Both the position numbers and the translations under genes were made by a program. From Paenibacillus sabuli (lineage in GTDB: Bacteria > Bacillota > Bacilli > Paenibacillales > Paenibacillaceae), in the NCBI RefSeq assembly GCF_014705605.1, contig NZ_JACXIZ010000011.1:239681-303680 (forward strand): a DNA stretch of 64,000 nt, written 5' to 3'. The notes beneath the pieces were generated by a model. The model saw only the letters and a program-made list of their open reading frames with translations, had not been told where the DNA came from and did not search any database. This document shows, in pieces, positions 45,737-55,662 of the stretch. The number at the start of each line of letters is the position of its first letter. Positions within the stretch are counted from its first letter, which is position 1.

Positions 45737-45759
45737 GCGCAGCAGACCGCGTAGACGAA

Positions 45760-45816
45760 AAGGGCAGTACGACAAGTCATCGAATGATGGATGGCCTGTC
45801 GTACTGCCCTTGTTTT
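45760..45816. terminator. Shared convergent terminator of nagBA and the DeoR-kinase operon
   Basis: Perfect 15-bp arms AAGGGCAGTACGACA and TGTCGTACTGCCCTT, loop of 22 bases. GTTTT follows on the plus strand and CTTTTC-like sequence on the minus strand, so it can serve both operons. Confidence 0.85.
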
Positions 45817-45849
45817 GCGTCTATTTGCTCCCTGCTCTGCTCCGGCGGG

Positions 45850-46641
45850 CTAGCGCTCCGCCAGTGCAAGCTGTACCTCGATGCCCGCGCTCGCCGCTGC
45901 GCCGGACAGCTCCTCCGGCAGCGCTGCGTCGGTTACAAGCCCGTGCAGCTCGCGCAGAGGGGCAATCGAGAACAGCGAGGTTCGCCCGACCTTCGTGTGG
46001 TCGAAGACAGCATACGTATGACGAGAGCGCGCGATCAGCACCTTGGCGATATGCGCTTCCTGCTCGGAATACGTGGTGATGCCGCCGGCGGCGGAGATGC
46101 CGTCGATGCCGATGAACATTTTGCCGATGTGCAGGTGACCGACCATCGCCTCGCCGAGCGGGCCGCACAGCTCGTAGCTGTTGTGCCGCATGATGCCGCC
46201 GGTGACGACGACCTGGATGTCGCTGCCGGCCAGCTCCAGCGCGATATTGACCGCATTGGTGACCACCGTGATGCCCTTGCGCGCTTTGAGCAGCTTGGCG
46301 ATCAGGTAGTTGGTCGTCCCGCCGGAGAGGCCGACCACATCGCCCTCCTCGACGAGCGATGCCGCACTGGCCGCGATGCGCTCCTTCTCCAGATAGGACA
46401 GTCCGGTCTTCTCGTCGAAGGGCAGGTCGCGCGCCGTGTTCATGCCGTCGTACATGGCGCCGCCGATCGTGCGGATGAGCGTCTCGGTCTTCTCCATCGC
46501 CTCGAGATCGCGCCGCGCGGTCGCCTCCGAGCAGCCGAAGCGCTCCACGATCTCGCCGATCGTGATGCGCCCCTGCTGCTTGAGCAGCGTCATCAGCTCG
46601 CTGCGCCGCCGCTGTCCCTTGGACAGCTGTGCGCCGGCCAC
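45850..46641 (-). CDS. DeoR-family transcriptional regulator
   Basis: 263 residues: N-terminal winged helix (ITIGEIVERFGCSEATARRDL near residues 25-45) and a DeoR sensor domain (VGLSGGTTNYLIAKLL near 105, FIGIDGISAAGGITTYSEQE near 185). GTG 46641, with GGAG provided by the end of the kinase gene, one base after the kinase stop. It likely responds to a sugar phosphate made by that kinase. Whether it also acts on the convergent nagBA genes is open. Confidence 0.9.
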   Translation of the reverse strand: MAGAQLSKGQRRRSELMTLLKQQGRITIGEIVERFGCSEATARRDLEAMEKTETLIRTIGGAMYDGMNTARDLPFDEKTGLSYLEKERIAASAASLVEEGDVVGLSGGTTNYLIAKLLKARKGITVVTNAVNIALELAGSDIQVVVTGGIMRHNSYELCGPLGEAMVGHLHIGKMFIGIDGISAAGGITTYSEQEAHIAKVLIARSRHTYAVFDHTKVGRTSLFSIAPLRELHGLVTDAALPEELSGAAASAGIEVQLALAER

Positions 46642-46642
46642 G

Positions 46643-47599
46643 CTAGCGCTCCACGGCAGCCTGGCCGCTCAGCCGGCTGCTGGCCGTCTGCCAATCGGGC
46701 AGCGCCTCCCAGTCGCCGTGCGACTGGATGACCAGCGAGCCGCACACGCTCGCGAGCCGCACCGCCTCGACCGCCGACATGCCGCGCAGCACGCCGGCGA
46801 GGAAGCCAGCGCAAAAGCCGTCGCCGGCTCCGACCGTATCCACGATGCGCTCGGCCGGATAGAACGGCACCTCGCTGCGCCGTTCGCCCTCCACGATCAC
46901 CGTGCGCTCGCCGACACCCTTGACGACCGAGACCGCCTGCAGCCGGCCGAGCCGGGCCGCCGCCTCGTCAAAGTCCTCGGTGCCGTACAACAGCTGCAGC
47001 TCGTCCCAGCCGGGCATGAAATAATCCGCCTGCTCCGCCAGCGGCAGCAGCACCCGCGCCGCCTCCTCCGCGCTCCACAGCTTGAGCCGCAGATTCGGAT
47101 CGAGCACGACCTTGACGCCGGCTGCCTTGGCGATCGCCACCGCCTGACGCACCGCCTCCAGCGCGCGCTCGCCTAGCGCTGCCGTGATGCCGGTCACATG
47201 CAGCAGCTTCGCCCCGCGGATATAATCGGCGTCCAGCTCCTCCGGCCCCATGCGGCTCGCGGCGGAGTGCTTGCGGCGGTAATGCACCGCCAATCGTCCC
47301 GCCACCTGCTCGCGGAACATGACGCCGGTCTCCTCGCCTTCGACGAGTCGCGCGCGCGAGACGTCGACGCCTTCGCCGCGCAGCGTCTTGTAGATCATCG
47401 TGCCGAACGGATCGCGCCCGAGCGCCCCGAACCAGCCGACCGATCCGCCCAGCCGGGCTACGCCGATCGCGACGTTGCTCTCGGCCCCGCCGAAGCCTTG
47501 CACGACGGTGCCCATTTGGTCCAGGCTGCGCGCGTTCGCCGGCATGAACAGCGCCATCGTCTCGCCGAAGGTGACCAGGTCCGGTGATTGCCTATCCAT
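46643..47599 (-). CDS. kdgK: PfkB-family sugar kinase, 2-keto-3-deoxygluconate kinase type
   Basis: 318-residue ribokinase-fold kinase. N terminus LVTFGETMALFMP, substrate-side GFGGAESNVAIGVARLGG near residue 40, and the catalytic DTVGAGDGFCAGFLAG near 250, with Asp as base. The FGETMALF and GRDPFGTM wording is most like KdgK. No aldolase or hexuronate genes adjoin, so the substrate is inferred only from similarity. ATG 47599 behind GGGGGATG; operon with the DeoR gene. Confidence 0.8.
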   Translation of the reverse strand: MDRQSPDLVTFGETMALFMPANARSLDQMGTVVQGFGGAESNVAIGVARLGGSVGWFGALGRDPFGTMIYKTLRGEGVDVSRARLVEGEETGVMFREQVAGRLAVHYRRKHSAASRMGPEELDADYIRGAKLLHVTGITAALGERALEAVRQAVAIAKAAGVKVVLDPNLRLKLWSAEEAARVLLPLAEQADYFMPGWDELQLLYGTEDFDEAAARLGRLQAVSVVKGVGERTVIVEGERRSEVPFYPAERIVDTVGAGDGFCAGFLAGVLRGMSAVEAVRLASVCGSLVIQSHGDWEALPDWQTASSRLSGQAAVER

Positions 47600-47622
47600 C
47601 TACACATCCCCCTTGCCACGCA

Positions 47623-48057
47623 TTACGCAATGTCTTTGAACATCGGATACTTCATCAGATACAGAATGACCAGATACAGCACCAGCACGATGACGCTCAT
47701 CGTCTGCGCCTTGCGAATATCCGCGCTCGCACTCTGACCCGACTCGATGGAGGACGAGATCCGCTTGATCGGCTTCGTCATGATTCCCGCCACGGCTGCG
47801 ATCGCCAGGAACAAGACGATGATCAGCACCATCCAGAGCACCGTGTAGTCCTTCTGGGAGATCAGATAGCCGCCCGTCAGGAACTGCAGCACCAGAAAAT
47901 ATTGCGCCAGCCGATTGCCGCTCGCCAGCCCGTCGGCCAGTCCCTGCTGCCCCGTGCCGGCCAGCCGCGAGGCGCGTCCGATCAGCGCCGGCAGAACGAT
48001 ATAAAAGCCCATTCCGACCGCGCCGATAACGTGTAGAAACAATAAAAAATCGTTCAT
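47623..48057 (-). CDS. Small integral membrane protein, unknown function
   Basis: 144 residues with four predicted membrane helices: FLLFLHVIGAVGMGFYIVLP, then AQYFLVLQFLTGGYLI, WMVLIIVLFLAIAAVAGI and VIVLVLYLVILYLM. A His in the first helix (FLHVIG) recalls small haem- or copper-linked membrane proteins, but no second clear ligand is seen. ATG 48057 follows GGAGGA. It lies 23 bases upstream of kdgK on the same strand. Confidence 0.7.
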   Translation of the reverse strand: MNDFLLFLHVIGAVGMGFYIVLPALIGRASRLAGTGQQGLADGLASGNRLAQYFLVLQFLTGGYLISQKDYTVLWMVLIIVLFLAIAAVAGIMTKPIKRISSSIESGQSASADIRKAQTMSVIVLVLYLVILYLMKYPMFKDIA

Positions 48058-48089
48058 GATCAGTCCTCCAACTTGGTTAGATATTCTCT

Positions 48090-48118
48090 AGTATACTAAA
48101 CGCTACGCTTGAACACAA
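48090..48118 (-). promoter_or_regulatory. SigA-type promoter of the membrane protein-kdgK-deoR genes
   Basis: Minus strand TTGTGT (48113-48118), 17 bases, TATACT (48090-48095). Confidence 0.6.
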
Positions 48119-48124
48119 AGCGGA

Positions 48125-50278
48125 CTAGCCCCGCAAACCGTGCCGGGCAATCGTGCCGTGTATGGCGAAATAGCTCACGTCCTCGGGCAGTTCGTCCTTG
48201 ATCGGCCGCAGCTTGTCCAGCCCGATGCGCCGCACCGTCTCGACGATCAGATCCTCCCGCTCGGGGGGAATAATGCGCGCCCAATCCACCGGATAGCCCT
48301 CCTGCGCGCATCGGACAATATGGCCCTCAATGGTCGGACGGCTCATGCCGCGCTCCCTGGCGATCTGCTCCACTTCCATGCCGGAGGCAAAAAGCTCGGT
48401 CGACACCTCGTGGCTGGGCCGCTCCTCGCCGGAGACAGCCGAAGCCGTCTGAGGAGCGGCGCCGGCGCCGACAGCGTCCGTAGCGCCGCTCGCCTCCGCT
48501 CCGGCATGCTCCCGTATGACCTCGAGCAGTTCGGCGCCGTACTTGTCCGCCTTGGCCGCGCCTACGCCCTTGACGCCGAGCAGTTCTTCCGCATCGCGCG
48601 GCATCCGATCGGCCATCTCGCGCAGCGTCGCGTCAAAGAACAGAATGAACGGCGGCACCCCTTCCCGCGCGGCCGCCGTTTTGCGCCATTGCCGCAGCGC
48701 CTCGAAGACCGGCGAATGCCGATACGTATCGGACGTCGCGGCACGGCGCCGGATCGGCTTGCGCTTTTGCCGCACCTCCTCCTTGCCCTCCAGCACGGGC
48801 AGGGCGGCCGCCGTCAGCGAGACGGTCGGATAGGTGCCTTCGCTCACCTTCAGATACCCCTCGGCCACCAGCCAGTACAACCAGTCGGCGATGTCCTTCT
48901 CGCTCCAGTCGCGCAGCAAGGCGTAGGTCGAGAGGCTGTCCAGCCCGAATTGCACGATGCGCTTCTCGCGGGAGCCCTTGAGCACCTTCGCGACCAGCGC
49001 CACACCGAAGCGGCCCTTCATGCGGCCGACGCAGGAGAGCGCCTTCTGCGCATCCGCCGTCATATCGATCGCTTCCGTGTCGTCCAGACAGCTGCTGCAC
49101 TTGCCGCAGGGCTGCACATCGGCTTCGCCGAAGTATTCGACGATGAATTGCTGCAGACATCGCTCGGTGCGGCCGTAATTCATCATTTTGTAGAGCTTGC
49201 CGAGCTGAATCGCCTTGCGGTCTTCCTCGCCCGTGCCCTGCTCGATCAGGAAGCGCTGCACCTGGATATCCTGCGGTGCGAAGAGCAGCACGCACTCGCT
49301 GTCGTCCCCGTCGCGCCCGGCCCGGCCCGCCTCCTGGTAGTACGATTCCACGTCGCCGGGCATCTGCCAGTGGATCACGTAGCGCACATTCGGCTTGTCG
49401 ATGCCCATCCCGAACGCATTGGTGGCGACGATGACCCGCGCCTCGTCGAAGCGAAAGCGCTCCTGCGCCTGCGCCCGCTCGGTGTCGCTCAGCCCGCCGT
49501 GATATTTGACCGCCTCCACGCCCTGCGCCTGCAGATCGGCGCATACCTGCTCGACCTCCTTGCGCGTCGCGGCATACACAATCCCCGATTGCTCGGGACG
49601 CTCCGCCACGTATTGGCGCAGGAAGCGCTTCTTGTCCGCGCCCGCGACGACCGAGAGCGCCAGATTGCTGCGCGCAAAGCCGCTGACGAAGCGATTGGGC
49701 TCGCGCAGCGCCAGCATCGCGGAGATGTCGTCGGCCACCTCCGGCGTCGCCGTGGCGGTGAAGCCGGCTACAGTCGGACGGTCCGGCAGACGGCCGATCC
49801 AGGCCGCAAGCTGCCGGTAGCTCGGCCGGAAGTCGTGGCCCCACTGCGAGACGCAGTGCGCCTCGTCGATCGCGATCAGCGGGATCTGCATCTGCGACAT
49901 CAGGGAGTCGAACATCGGCGCGTCGAGCCGCTCCGGCGCGACGTAGAGCATCTTATAGCGTCCATCCGACGCGCCGCGCAGCACCTCGCGGTATTCCGCA
50001 GCGCCCAGCGTGCTGTTGAGAAAAGCCGCCGGCACGCCAAGCCGATTGAGCGCGTCGACCTGATCCTTCATGAGCGAGATGAGCGGCGAGACGACCAGCG
50101 TCGTTCCCCCGAGCAGCATCGAAGGGATTTGATAACAGATCGACTTGCCCCCGCCGGTCGGCAGAATCGCCAGCGTATCCCGGCCTTCCAGCAAGCCTTC
50201 GATAATTTCGGCCTGTCCCTTGCGAAATTCGTCGTACCCGTAGACCCGTTTGAGCAGGTCCTTTGCTTTTTCCAGCAT
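48125..50278 (-). CDS. recQ: ATP-dependent DNA helicase RecQ
   Basis: 3'-5' helicase for recombination and fork repair. Walker A LPTGGGKSICYQ near residue 45, DEAH box AIDEAHCVSQWGHDF near 140, GMGIDKPNVRYVIHWQMP near 315, the zinc Cys cluster CLQQF/CGKCSSC near 375, the RQC domain, an HRDC domain near 515-590 and a C-terminal helix-turn-helix domain (VEQIARERGMSRPTIEGHI). Length 717. ATG 50278 follows AAAGGAGG; an upstream GTG reading contains that site. Confidence 0.95.
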   Translation of the reverse strand: MLEKAKDLLKRVYGYDEFRKGQAEIIEGLLEGRDTLAILPTGGGKSICYQIPSMLLGGTTLVVSPLISLMKDQVDALNRLGVPAAFLNSTLGAAEYREVLRGASDGRYKMLYVAPERLDAPMFDSLMSQMQIPLIAIDEAHCVSQWGHDFRPSYRQLAAWIGRLPDRPTVAGFTATATPEVADDISAMLALREPNRFVSGFARSNLALSVVAGADKKRFLRQYVAERPEQSGIVYAATRKEVEQVCADLQAQGVEAVKYHGGLSDTERAQAQERFRFDEARVIVATNAFGMGIDKPNVRYVIHWQMPGDVESYYQEAGRAGRDGDDSECVLLFAPQDIQVQRFLIEQGTGEEDRKAIQLGKLYKMMNYGRTERCLQQFIVEYFGEADVQPCGKCSSCLDDTEAIDMTADAQKALSCVGRMKGRFGVALVAKVLKGSREKRIVQFGLDSLSTYALLRDWSEKDIADWLYWLVAEGYLKVSEGTYPTVSLTAAALPVLEGKEEVRQKRKPIRRRAATSDTYRHSPVFEALRQWRKTAAAREGVPPFILFFDATLREMADRMPRDAEELLGVKGVGAAKADKYGAELLEVIREHAGAEASGATDAVGAGAAPQTASAVSGEERPSHEVSTELFASGMEVEQIARERGMSRPTIEGHIVRCAQEGYPVDWARIIPPEREDLIVETVRRIGLDKLRPIKDELPEDVSYFAIHGTIARHGLRG

Positions 50279-50306
50279 ACTGCCTCCTTTGCATAGCCAG
50301 CGTCTG

Positions 50307-50336
50307 ATTATAAACGCACGAAGACCCTGGCACCAA
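50307..50336 (-). promoter_or_regulatory. Candidate promoter of recQ
   Basis: Minus strand TTGGTG (50331-50336), 18 bases, TATAAT (50307-50312), about 28 bases before the recQ start. It overlaps the mdh hairpin. Confidence 0.4.
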
Positions 50337-50348
50337 TGGTCAGGGTCT
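50322..50348 (-). terminator. Hairpin after mdh
   Basis: Arms AGACCCTG and CAGGGTCT with an inner ACCA/TGGT pairing, about 40 bases after the mdh stop. The T run is weak (TTCG), so termination may be partial. Confidence 0.5.
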
Positions 50349-50387
50349 CGCATAGTTGGGCATTACAGGAGCGGCCTGGACGCCAAT

Positions 50388-51338
50388 TCAACCCGTGATG
50401 ACTTGAATGACGCTTCGCACCGATTCCGCAGACTTGTCCAGCGCCGTGCGCTCCGACTCGGTCAGCTCGAGCTCGAAGACCCGCTCGATGCCGCCGCCGC
50501 CTAGAATCGCCGGCACGCCCATGAATAGATTGTGATAACCGTATTCGCCTTCCAGGAGCGCGATGACCGGCAAGATGCGCTTCTTGTCCTTGAGAATCGC
50601 CTCGGTCATCTGCACGAGCGAAGCGGCCGGCGCGTAATAGGCGCTGCCGTTGCCCAGCAGACCGACGATCTCGCCGCCCCCGGTGCGCGTACGCTGCACG
50701 ATCGCCTCGATGCGATCCCGGGCGATCAGCTTGTCGATCGGGATGCCGCCGACATTGGAATAGCGCACGAGCGGCACCATGTCGTCGCCGTGTCCGCCCA
50801 GCACGAAGCCGCGCACGTCCTCGACGGACACGTTCAGCTCCTCGGCAATAAAGGTGCAATACCGGGCCGTGTCGAGCACCCCGGACTGGCCGATGACGCG
50901 ATGCTTGGGAAAGCCGAGCGTCTCATAGGCGACATAGGTCATCGCATCCACCGGATTGCTCAGCAAAATCACGTACGCGTCCGGGCTCGTCTGCTTGACC
51001 TGCTCGCAGACCGACTTGACGATGCTGGCGTTTGTATTGACGAGATCGTCCCGACTCATGCCCGGCTTGCGGGCGATGCCGGCCGTAATGATGACGACGT
51101 CGGAGCCGCGCGTGTCGTCGTAGCTGGCGGTGCCGACGATGTTCGCGTCCGCGCCCTGCACCGGCATCGATTCCATCATATCGAGCGCCTTGCCCTTGGT
51201 CGGACTCTCCAGCTGCGGGATGTCGACGAGCACCACATCGCCGAGTTCCTGCTGCGCGAGCATGAAGGCCGTCGTCGCGCCGGTGAAGCCGGCGCCGACG
51301 ACCGTAATCTTTTTACGCTTGATGGTCATGCTGGACAT
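50388..51338 (-). CDS. mdh: Malate dehydrogenase
   Basis: NAD-dependent, LDH-like class. NAD motif [17 protein letters not shown] near residue 12, substrate-binding [15 protein letters not shown] near 85, and active-site [16 protein letters not shown] near 175. Length 316, usual 312-314. ATG 51338 lies close to its GGGAGG; a second ATG three codons later is an alternative. Third gene of the citZ-icd-mdh cluster. Confidence 0.96.
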   Translation of the reverse strand: MSSMTIKRKKITVVGAGFTGATTAFMLAQQELGDVVLVDIPQLESPTKGKALDMMESMPVQGADANIVGTASYDDTRGSDVVIITAGIARKPGMSRDDLVNTNASIVKSVCEQVKQTSPDAYVILLSNPVDAMTYVAYETLGFPKHRVIGQSGVLDTARYCTFIAEELNVSVEDVRGFVLGGHGDDMVPLVRYSNVGGIPIDKLIARDRIEAIVQRTRTGGGEIVGLLGNGSAYYAPAASLVQMTEAILKDKKRILPVIALLEGEYGYHNLFMGVPAILGGGGIERVFELELTESERTALDKSAESVRSVIQVITG

Positions 51339-51378
51339 GCACCTCCCACTATCGGTATCGTGCCGCTGCGCTGCAAGC

Positions 51379-52674
51379 TTACATATTGTTGATGACTTCG
51401 TCCGCGAATACCGAGCACTTGACTTCGGTGGCGCCTTCCATCAGGCGCGCAAAGTCGTAGGTGACGGTCTTGTTGTTGATCGATTGCGCCATGCCCTTGT
51501 AGATCAGATCCGCCGCTTCCTGCCAGCCCAGATGCTCCAGCAGCATAACGCCGGAGAGGATGACCGAGCCCGGATTGACGACGTCCTTGTCGGCATATTT
51601 CGGCGCCGTGCCATGCGTCGCTTCGAAGATCGCGTGACCCGTCTGGTAGTTGATGTTCGCGCCAGGCGCGATGCCGATGCCGCCTACTTGGGCAGCCAGC
51701 GCGTCGGACAGGTAGTCGCCGTTCAGATTCAGCGTCGCGATTACGTCAAAGTCGGCCGGACGTGTCAGCACTTGCTGCAGCGCGATGTCGGCGATGGCGT
51801 CCTTGACGATGATTTTGCCCGCTTCCTCGGCTTCTTTTTGCGCCTTGTTGGCCGCATCCGTGCCTTGCTCTTCCTTGATGCGGTCGTATTGGCCCCACGT
51901 GAAGGTCTGGTCGGCGAATTCCTGCTCGGCTACCTCGTAGCCCCAGTTTTTGAACGCGCCCTCCGTGAATTTCATGATGTTGCCTTTATGCACGAGCGTC
52001 ACCGTTTTGCGGCCGTGGGCAATCGCGTATTCGATTGCGGCGCGCGCCAGACGCTTCGAGCCCTCGGCGGAGACGGGCTTGATGCCGATGCCGGACGTTT
52101 CCGGGAAGCGGATCTTTTTGACGCCCATTTCATTTTGCAGGAATTCGATGACCTTCTTCACTTCGTCCGAGCCTTCCTGATACTCGATGCCGGCATAGAT
52201 ATCCTCGGTGTTCTCGCGGAAGATGACCATGTTGACCAGCTCCGGACGCTTGACCGGCGAAGGCACGCCGTCAAAGTAGCGGACCGGACGCAGGCAGACG
52301 TACAGGTCGAGCTCCTGGCGCAGCGCGACGTTAAGCGAACGGATGCCGCCGCCGATCGGCGTCGTCAGCGGGCCTTTGATCGCTACGGAATATTCGCGAA
52401 TCGCCGTCAGCGTGTCCGCCGGCAGCCATTCGCCAAATTTATTATAGGCTTTTTCGCCGGCAAATACTTCGTACCATGCGATTTTTTTCTGGCCGCTGTA
52501 GGCTTTTTCAACCGCTGCGTCCAGCACGCGCTTGGACGCGCGCCAGATGTCGCGGCCCGTACCGTCGCCCTCGATGAACGGGATGATCGGCTGGTCGGGC
52601 ACCTGCAGGTTGCCGTTGTCAATCGTAATTTTCTCGCCCTCGGTCGGCAGAGCATACTTTTCGAAATTAGCCAT
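51379..52674 (-). CDS. icd: Isocitrate dehydrogenase (NADP)
   Basis: Oxidises isocitrate to 2-oxoglutarate. [16 protein letters not shown] near residue 30, the serine-bearing substrate region [25 protein letters not shown] near 105-130, and [17 protein letters not shown] near 325. Length 431; the adenine-side [13 protein letters not shown] fits NADP use. ATG 52674 follows GGAGG. Middle gene of the TCA cluster. Confidence 0.97.
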   Translation of the reverse strand: MANFEKYALPTEGEKITIDNGNLQVPDQPIIPFIEGDGTGRDIWRASKRVLDAAVEKAYSGQKKIAWYEVFAGEKAYNKFGEWLPADTLTAIREYSVAIKGPLTTPIGGGIRSLNVALRQELDLYVCLRPVRYFDGVPSPVKRPELVNMVIFRENTEDIYAGIEYQEGSDEVKKVIEFLQNEMGVKKIRFPETSGIGIKPVSAEGSKRLARAAIEYAIAHGRKTVTLVHKGNIMKFTEGAFKNWGYEVAEQEFADQTFTWGQYDRIKEEQGTDAANKAQKEAEEAGKIIVKDAIADIALQQVLTRPADFDVIATLNLNGDYLSDALAAQVGGIGIAPGANINYQTGHAIFEATHGTAPKYADKDVVNPGSVILSGVMLLEHLGWQEAADLIYKGMAQSINNKTVTYDFARLMEGATEVKCSVFADEVINNM

Positions 52675-52756
52675 GTCTGTTATTTCCTCCTTGAAATAAA
52701 TGAATCGGTCAGTCTATAGATCGGTCTATGGATGAATGACGGCACGAAGAGCGCGC

Positions 52757-53869
52757 TTAGCGCTCCTCGATCGGTACGTAGCTCTGGCTGACCGGTCCCG
52801 TGTACTCGGCACGCGGACGAATCAGGCGATTGTTCTCGTATTGCTCCAGGATATGGGCCGTCCAGCCGGACAGGCGGCTGATCGCAAAGATCGGCGTGAA
52901 CAGGTCGCGCGGAATCCCCAGCGTCGTGTAGACCGAGGCGGAATAGAAGTCGACGTTCGGCTTCAGCCCTTTCTGGCCGGTGACCAGCTCTTCAATCTTG
53001 ATGGACATCTCATAGAGATTCAGATTGCCCGTCAGCTTGCCGAGCTCTTGCGACATGCGCTGCAGATGCTTGGCGCGGGGGTCGCCGTTTTTGTATACGC
53101 GGTGACCGAAGCCCATGATCTTTTCTTTATTCGCCAGCTTGTCGGTGATGACGGACTCGACATTATCCGCCGATCCGATCTCCTCGAGCATCACCATGAC
53201 GGCCTCGTTAGCGCCGCCATGCAGCGGCCCTTTGAGCGCGCCGATAGCGGACGTCACTCCGGAATAGATATCCGACAGCGTCGCTACCGTCACCCGGGCG
53301 GCAAAGGTGGACGCGTTCAGCTCATGGTCGGCATGCAGCACCAGCGCTTGATCGAGCGCCTTGACCGCGACTTCCTCCGGGTCTTGTCCATTGAGCATAT
53401 ACAGGAAATTGTGCGCGATCGAGACGCCCTTCTTCGGCGCAATCGGCTCCTTGCCTTCGCGAATGCGGGCGAAAGCGGCAACAATCGTCGACAGCTGCGC
53501 CTGCAGCTTGATCGCTTTATTCAGGTTCGCCTCGGTGGACATATCGTTCGCTTCGGTATCGTACAGCGCAAGGCTGGATACGGCTGTCCGCAGCGCGGCC
53601 ATCGAGTTGGTATCCTTCGGATACAGCTTGATCTGCTTGATGACCGGATCGGGCACAGCCGCATACGCATCGAGCCGTCCGAGCAGCCCGTCGAGCTCGG
53701 ATTGGGTAGGCAGCTTGCCGTACCAGAGCAGATACGCGACCTCTTCGAACGTAGCATGCTCGGCGAGCTCGTCGATATTGATGCCGCGGTACGTCAGCAC
53801 GCCGTCGATAATCGAACTGATGGAAGATGTCGTGGCGACAATGCCTTCCAGACCTTTGGTTGCTGTCAT
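52757..53869 (-). CDS. citZ: Citrate synthase
   Basis: Condenses oxaloacetate and acetyl-CoA. Catalytic His in LVLHADHELNASTFAARV near residue 195, second active-site His in PLHGGANEAVMVML near 225, and Asp in PNVDFYSASVYTTLG near 320. Length 370, usual for Gram-positive type II-short enzymes. ATG 53869 follows GGAGAG by six bases and gives MTATKGLEGIVATTSSIS, the conserved start. First gene of citZ-icd-mdh, divergent from ppx across a 272-base gap in which I see no strong regulator site. Confidence 0.97.
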   Translation of the reverse strand: MTATKGLEGIVATTSSISSIIDGVLTYRGINIDELAEHATFEEVAYLLWYGKLPTQSELDGLLGRLDAYAAVPDPVIKQIKLYPKDTNSMAALRTAVSSLALYDTEANDMSTEANLNKAIKLQAQLSTIVAAFARIREGKEPIAPKKGVSIAHNFLYMLNGQDPEEVAVKALDQALVLHADHELNASTFAARVTVATLSDIYSGVTSAIGALKGPLHGGANEAVMVMLEEIGSADNVESVITDKLANKEKIMGFGHRVYKNGDPRAKHLQRMSQELGKLTGNLNLYEMSIKIEELVTGQKGLKPNVDFYSASVYTTLGIPRDLFTPIFAISRLSGWTAHILEQYENNRLIRPRAEYTGPVSQSYVPIEER

Positions 53870-54141
53870 GTTTTTCTCTCCTTCTGCGAAAGAATCGACT
53901 CCTCTTATCGGGAAGCTCCGTCGTTTCATTTCAAGTGCGTCCTTTTAATAATAAAGGATTTGCCCGGTGAAGGAAACAACAAGCCATATAAAAATGATTT
54001 ATCGGGTCAATAAGAATTATTTCCGATCGGCAAACAAGGCGCTGCCGGATGCGGCAGCAGGCGGCAAGTCGGAACGCCGCAGGCGAATTTTTCGGCGCAT
54101 TGTGATACACTAATGAAACTTTAAGATGGAGGAACGAACGC

Positions 54142-55662
54142 ATGAGCATAACACGTATCGGCATCATCGACATCGGCTCCAATTCCGTGCGCCTGGTCGT
54201 CTACGAGCGTACCCCGCACGGCGCCAACCGGGTCATCGAAGGCAGCAAGCGCCAGGCCCGCCTCAGCGAGCAGATCGACGACCAGGGACGCCTGGCCGAG
54301 CCGGCCGTCGCCGCCCTGGCGGAGACGCTCCGGCATTTCAAGCTGCTGTGCGCGCACCAGCATACCGATCTGATCCGCGCGGTCGCGACCGCGGCCATCC
54401 GCAACGCGTCCAACCGGCGCGATATTTTGCAACGCATCGAGGCGGAGACCGGCCTTCGCATCGAGCTGCTCTCCGGCGAGCAGGAGGCCCGGCTCGGCTT
54501 CCTCGGCATGATCAACAGCATGGACCTGACCGACGGCTTCCTCATCGACATCGGCGGCGGGAGCACGGAGCTGTCGCTCTTCCGCGAGCGTGAGCTGGTC
54601 GACTCCGTTTCGTTTCCGTTCGGCTGCGTCAACATGGCCCGGCGCTATACGGACAAAGGCATGCTCGATGGGGAAGGACTGTCGGCCTTGCAGCGTCACG
54701 TCGCCGAGGCGCTGCAGGCGCATCCCTGGACCGAGGGCAGCCGCGGCCTGCCGCTTGTGGCGGTCGGCGGCACGGCCCGCGCGCTGGGCAAGGTCGAGCA
54801 GGCGAGCGTCGATTATCCGTTCCAGCAGACGCACAATTATCCGCTAAAAGCGGAGCAGGTCGATGCTCGCTTCGAGGAGCTGCGCGGCCAGCCGCTGGAC
54901 AAGCGCAAAAAAACGCCCGGCCTGTCCAAGGGCCGCGTTGATCTGATCGTGCCCGGCCTTGCCGTGCTCCGAACCGTGTACCGGGCAATCGGCGCCTCCG
55001 GCTATGTCATCTGCGGGGCCGGTCTGCGCGACGGCCTGATCTACACCTGTCGCTATCCGCAGCAGCCGCTGCTGGACGATGTACTCGCTTACAGTGTGGA
55101 CAATCTGGCGGCGCTTCATCCGGAGGCCCCGCAGCATCACGTCGAGCGGGTGAGCCAGCACGCCCTGTCGCTCTTCGACGCGCTCGCGCCGCTGGCGGAG
55201 CTGCCGGCACGCGCCCGCATTCTGCTGGATGCCGCCTCGCGGCTGCATCGGATCGGCGCGAGCATCGACTACTACAATTACGCGCCGCATTCGTTCTACC
55301 TGATTGTCAATTCGCATCTCAACGGCTTGTCCCACCGCGAGATTCTAATGACCGCTGCGATCGCCTCCTATCGCAACAAGGGCAAAGCCCGCAAGCAGCT
55401 CGCCGAATACAAGGCCCTGCTGCAAGCCGGCGATATGGAGCTGATCGCGCGGCTCGGCGCGCTGCTGCTGCTCGCGGTCGCGCTCGACCGCAGCGAGACC
55501 CAGGCGCTGCGCCAATTCCGCTGCCTGCCCCAAGGCGACAAGCTCGACCTGCAAGTGCTCATGGCCTCCGGGCCGCTCGAGGTAGAGCGACTGGAGGTCG
55601 ACGATGTCGCCGACGACGTGCACAAGGCCTGGAATCTGACGCCGCGCCTGCTGGAGGCTTGA
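54142..55662 (+). CDS. ppx: Exopolyphosphatase (Ppx/GppA family)
   Basis: Hydrolyses terminal phosphate of polyphosphate or pppGpp. ASKHA fold: IGIIDIGSNSVRLVVYE near residue 7, FLIDIGGGSTELSLF near 135, and LPLVAVGGTARALGK near 208. The C-terminal 200 residues are an HD-like helical domain (ASRLHRIGASIDYYNYAPHS). Length 506. ATG 54142 behind GGAGGAACG. It faces ppk tail to tail with no base between the stops, so the synthetic and degradative genes of polyphosphate are side by side. Confidence 0.94.
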   Translation: MSITRIGIIDIGSNSVRLVVYERTPHGANRVIEGSKRQARLSEQIDDQGRLAEPAVAALAETLRHFKLLCAHQHTDLIRAVATAAIRNASNRRDILQRIEAETGLRIELLSGEQEARLGFLGMINSMDLTDGFLIDIGGGSTELSLFRERELVDSVSFPFGCVNMARRYTDKGMLDGEGLSALQRHVAEALQAHPWTEGSRGLPLVAVGGTARALGKVEQASVDYPFQQTHNYPLKAEQVDARFEELRGQPLDKRKKTPGLSKGRVDLIVPGLAVLRTVYRAIGASGYVICGAGLRDGLIYTCRYPQQPLLDDVLAYSVDNLAALHPEAPQHHVERVSQHALSLFDALAPLAELPARARILLDAASRLHRIGASIDYYNYAPHSFYLIVNSHLNGLSHREILMTAAIASYRNKGKARKQLAEYKALLQAGDMELIARLGALLLLAVALDRSETQALRQFRCLPQGDKLDLQVLMASGPLEVERLEVDDVADDVHKAWNLTPRLLEA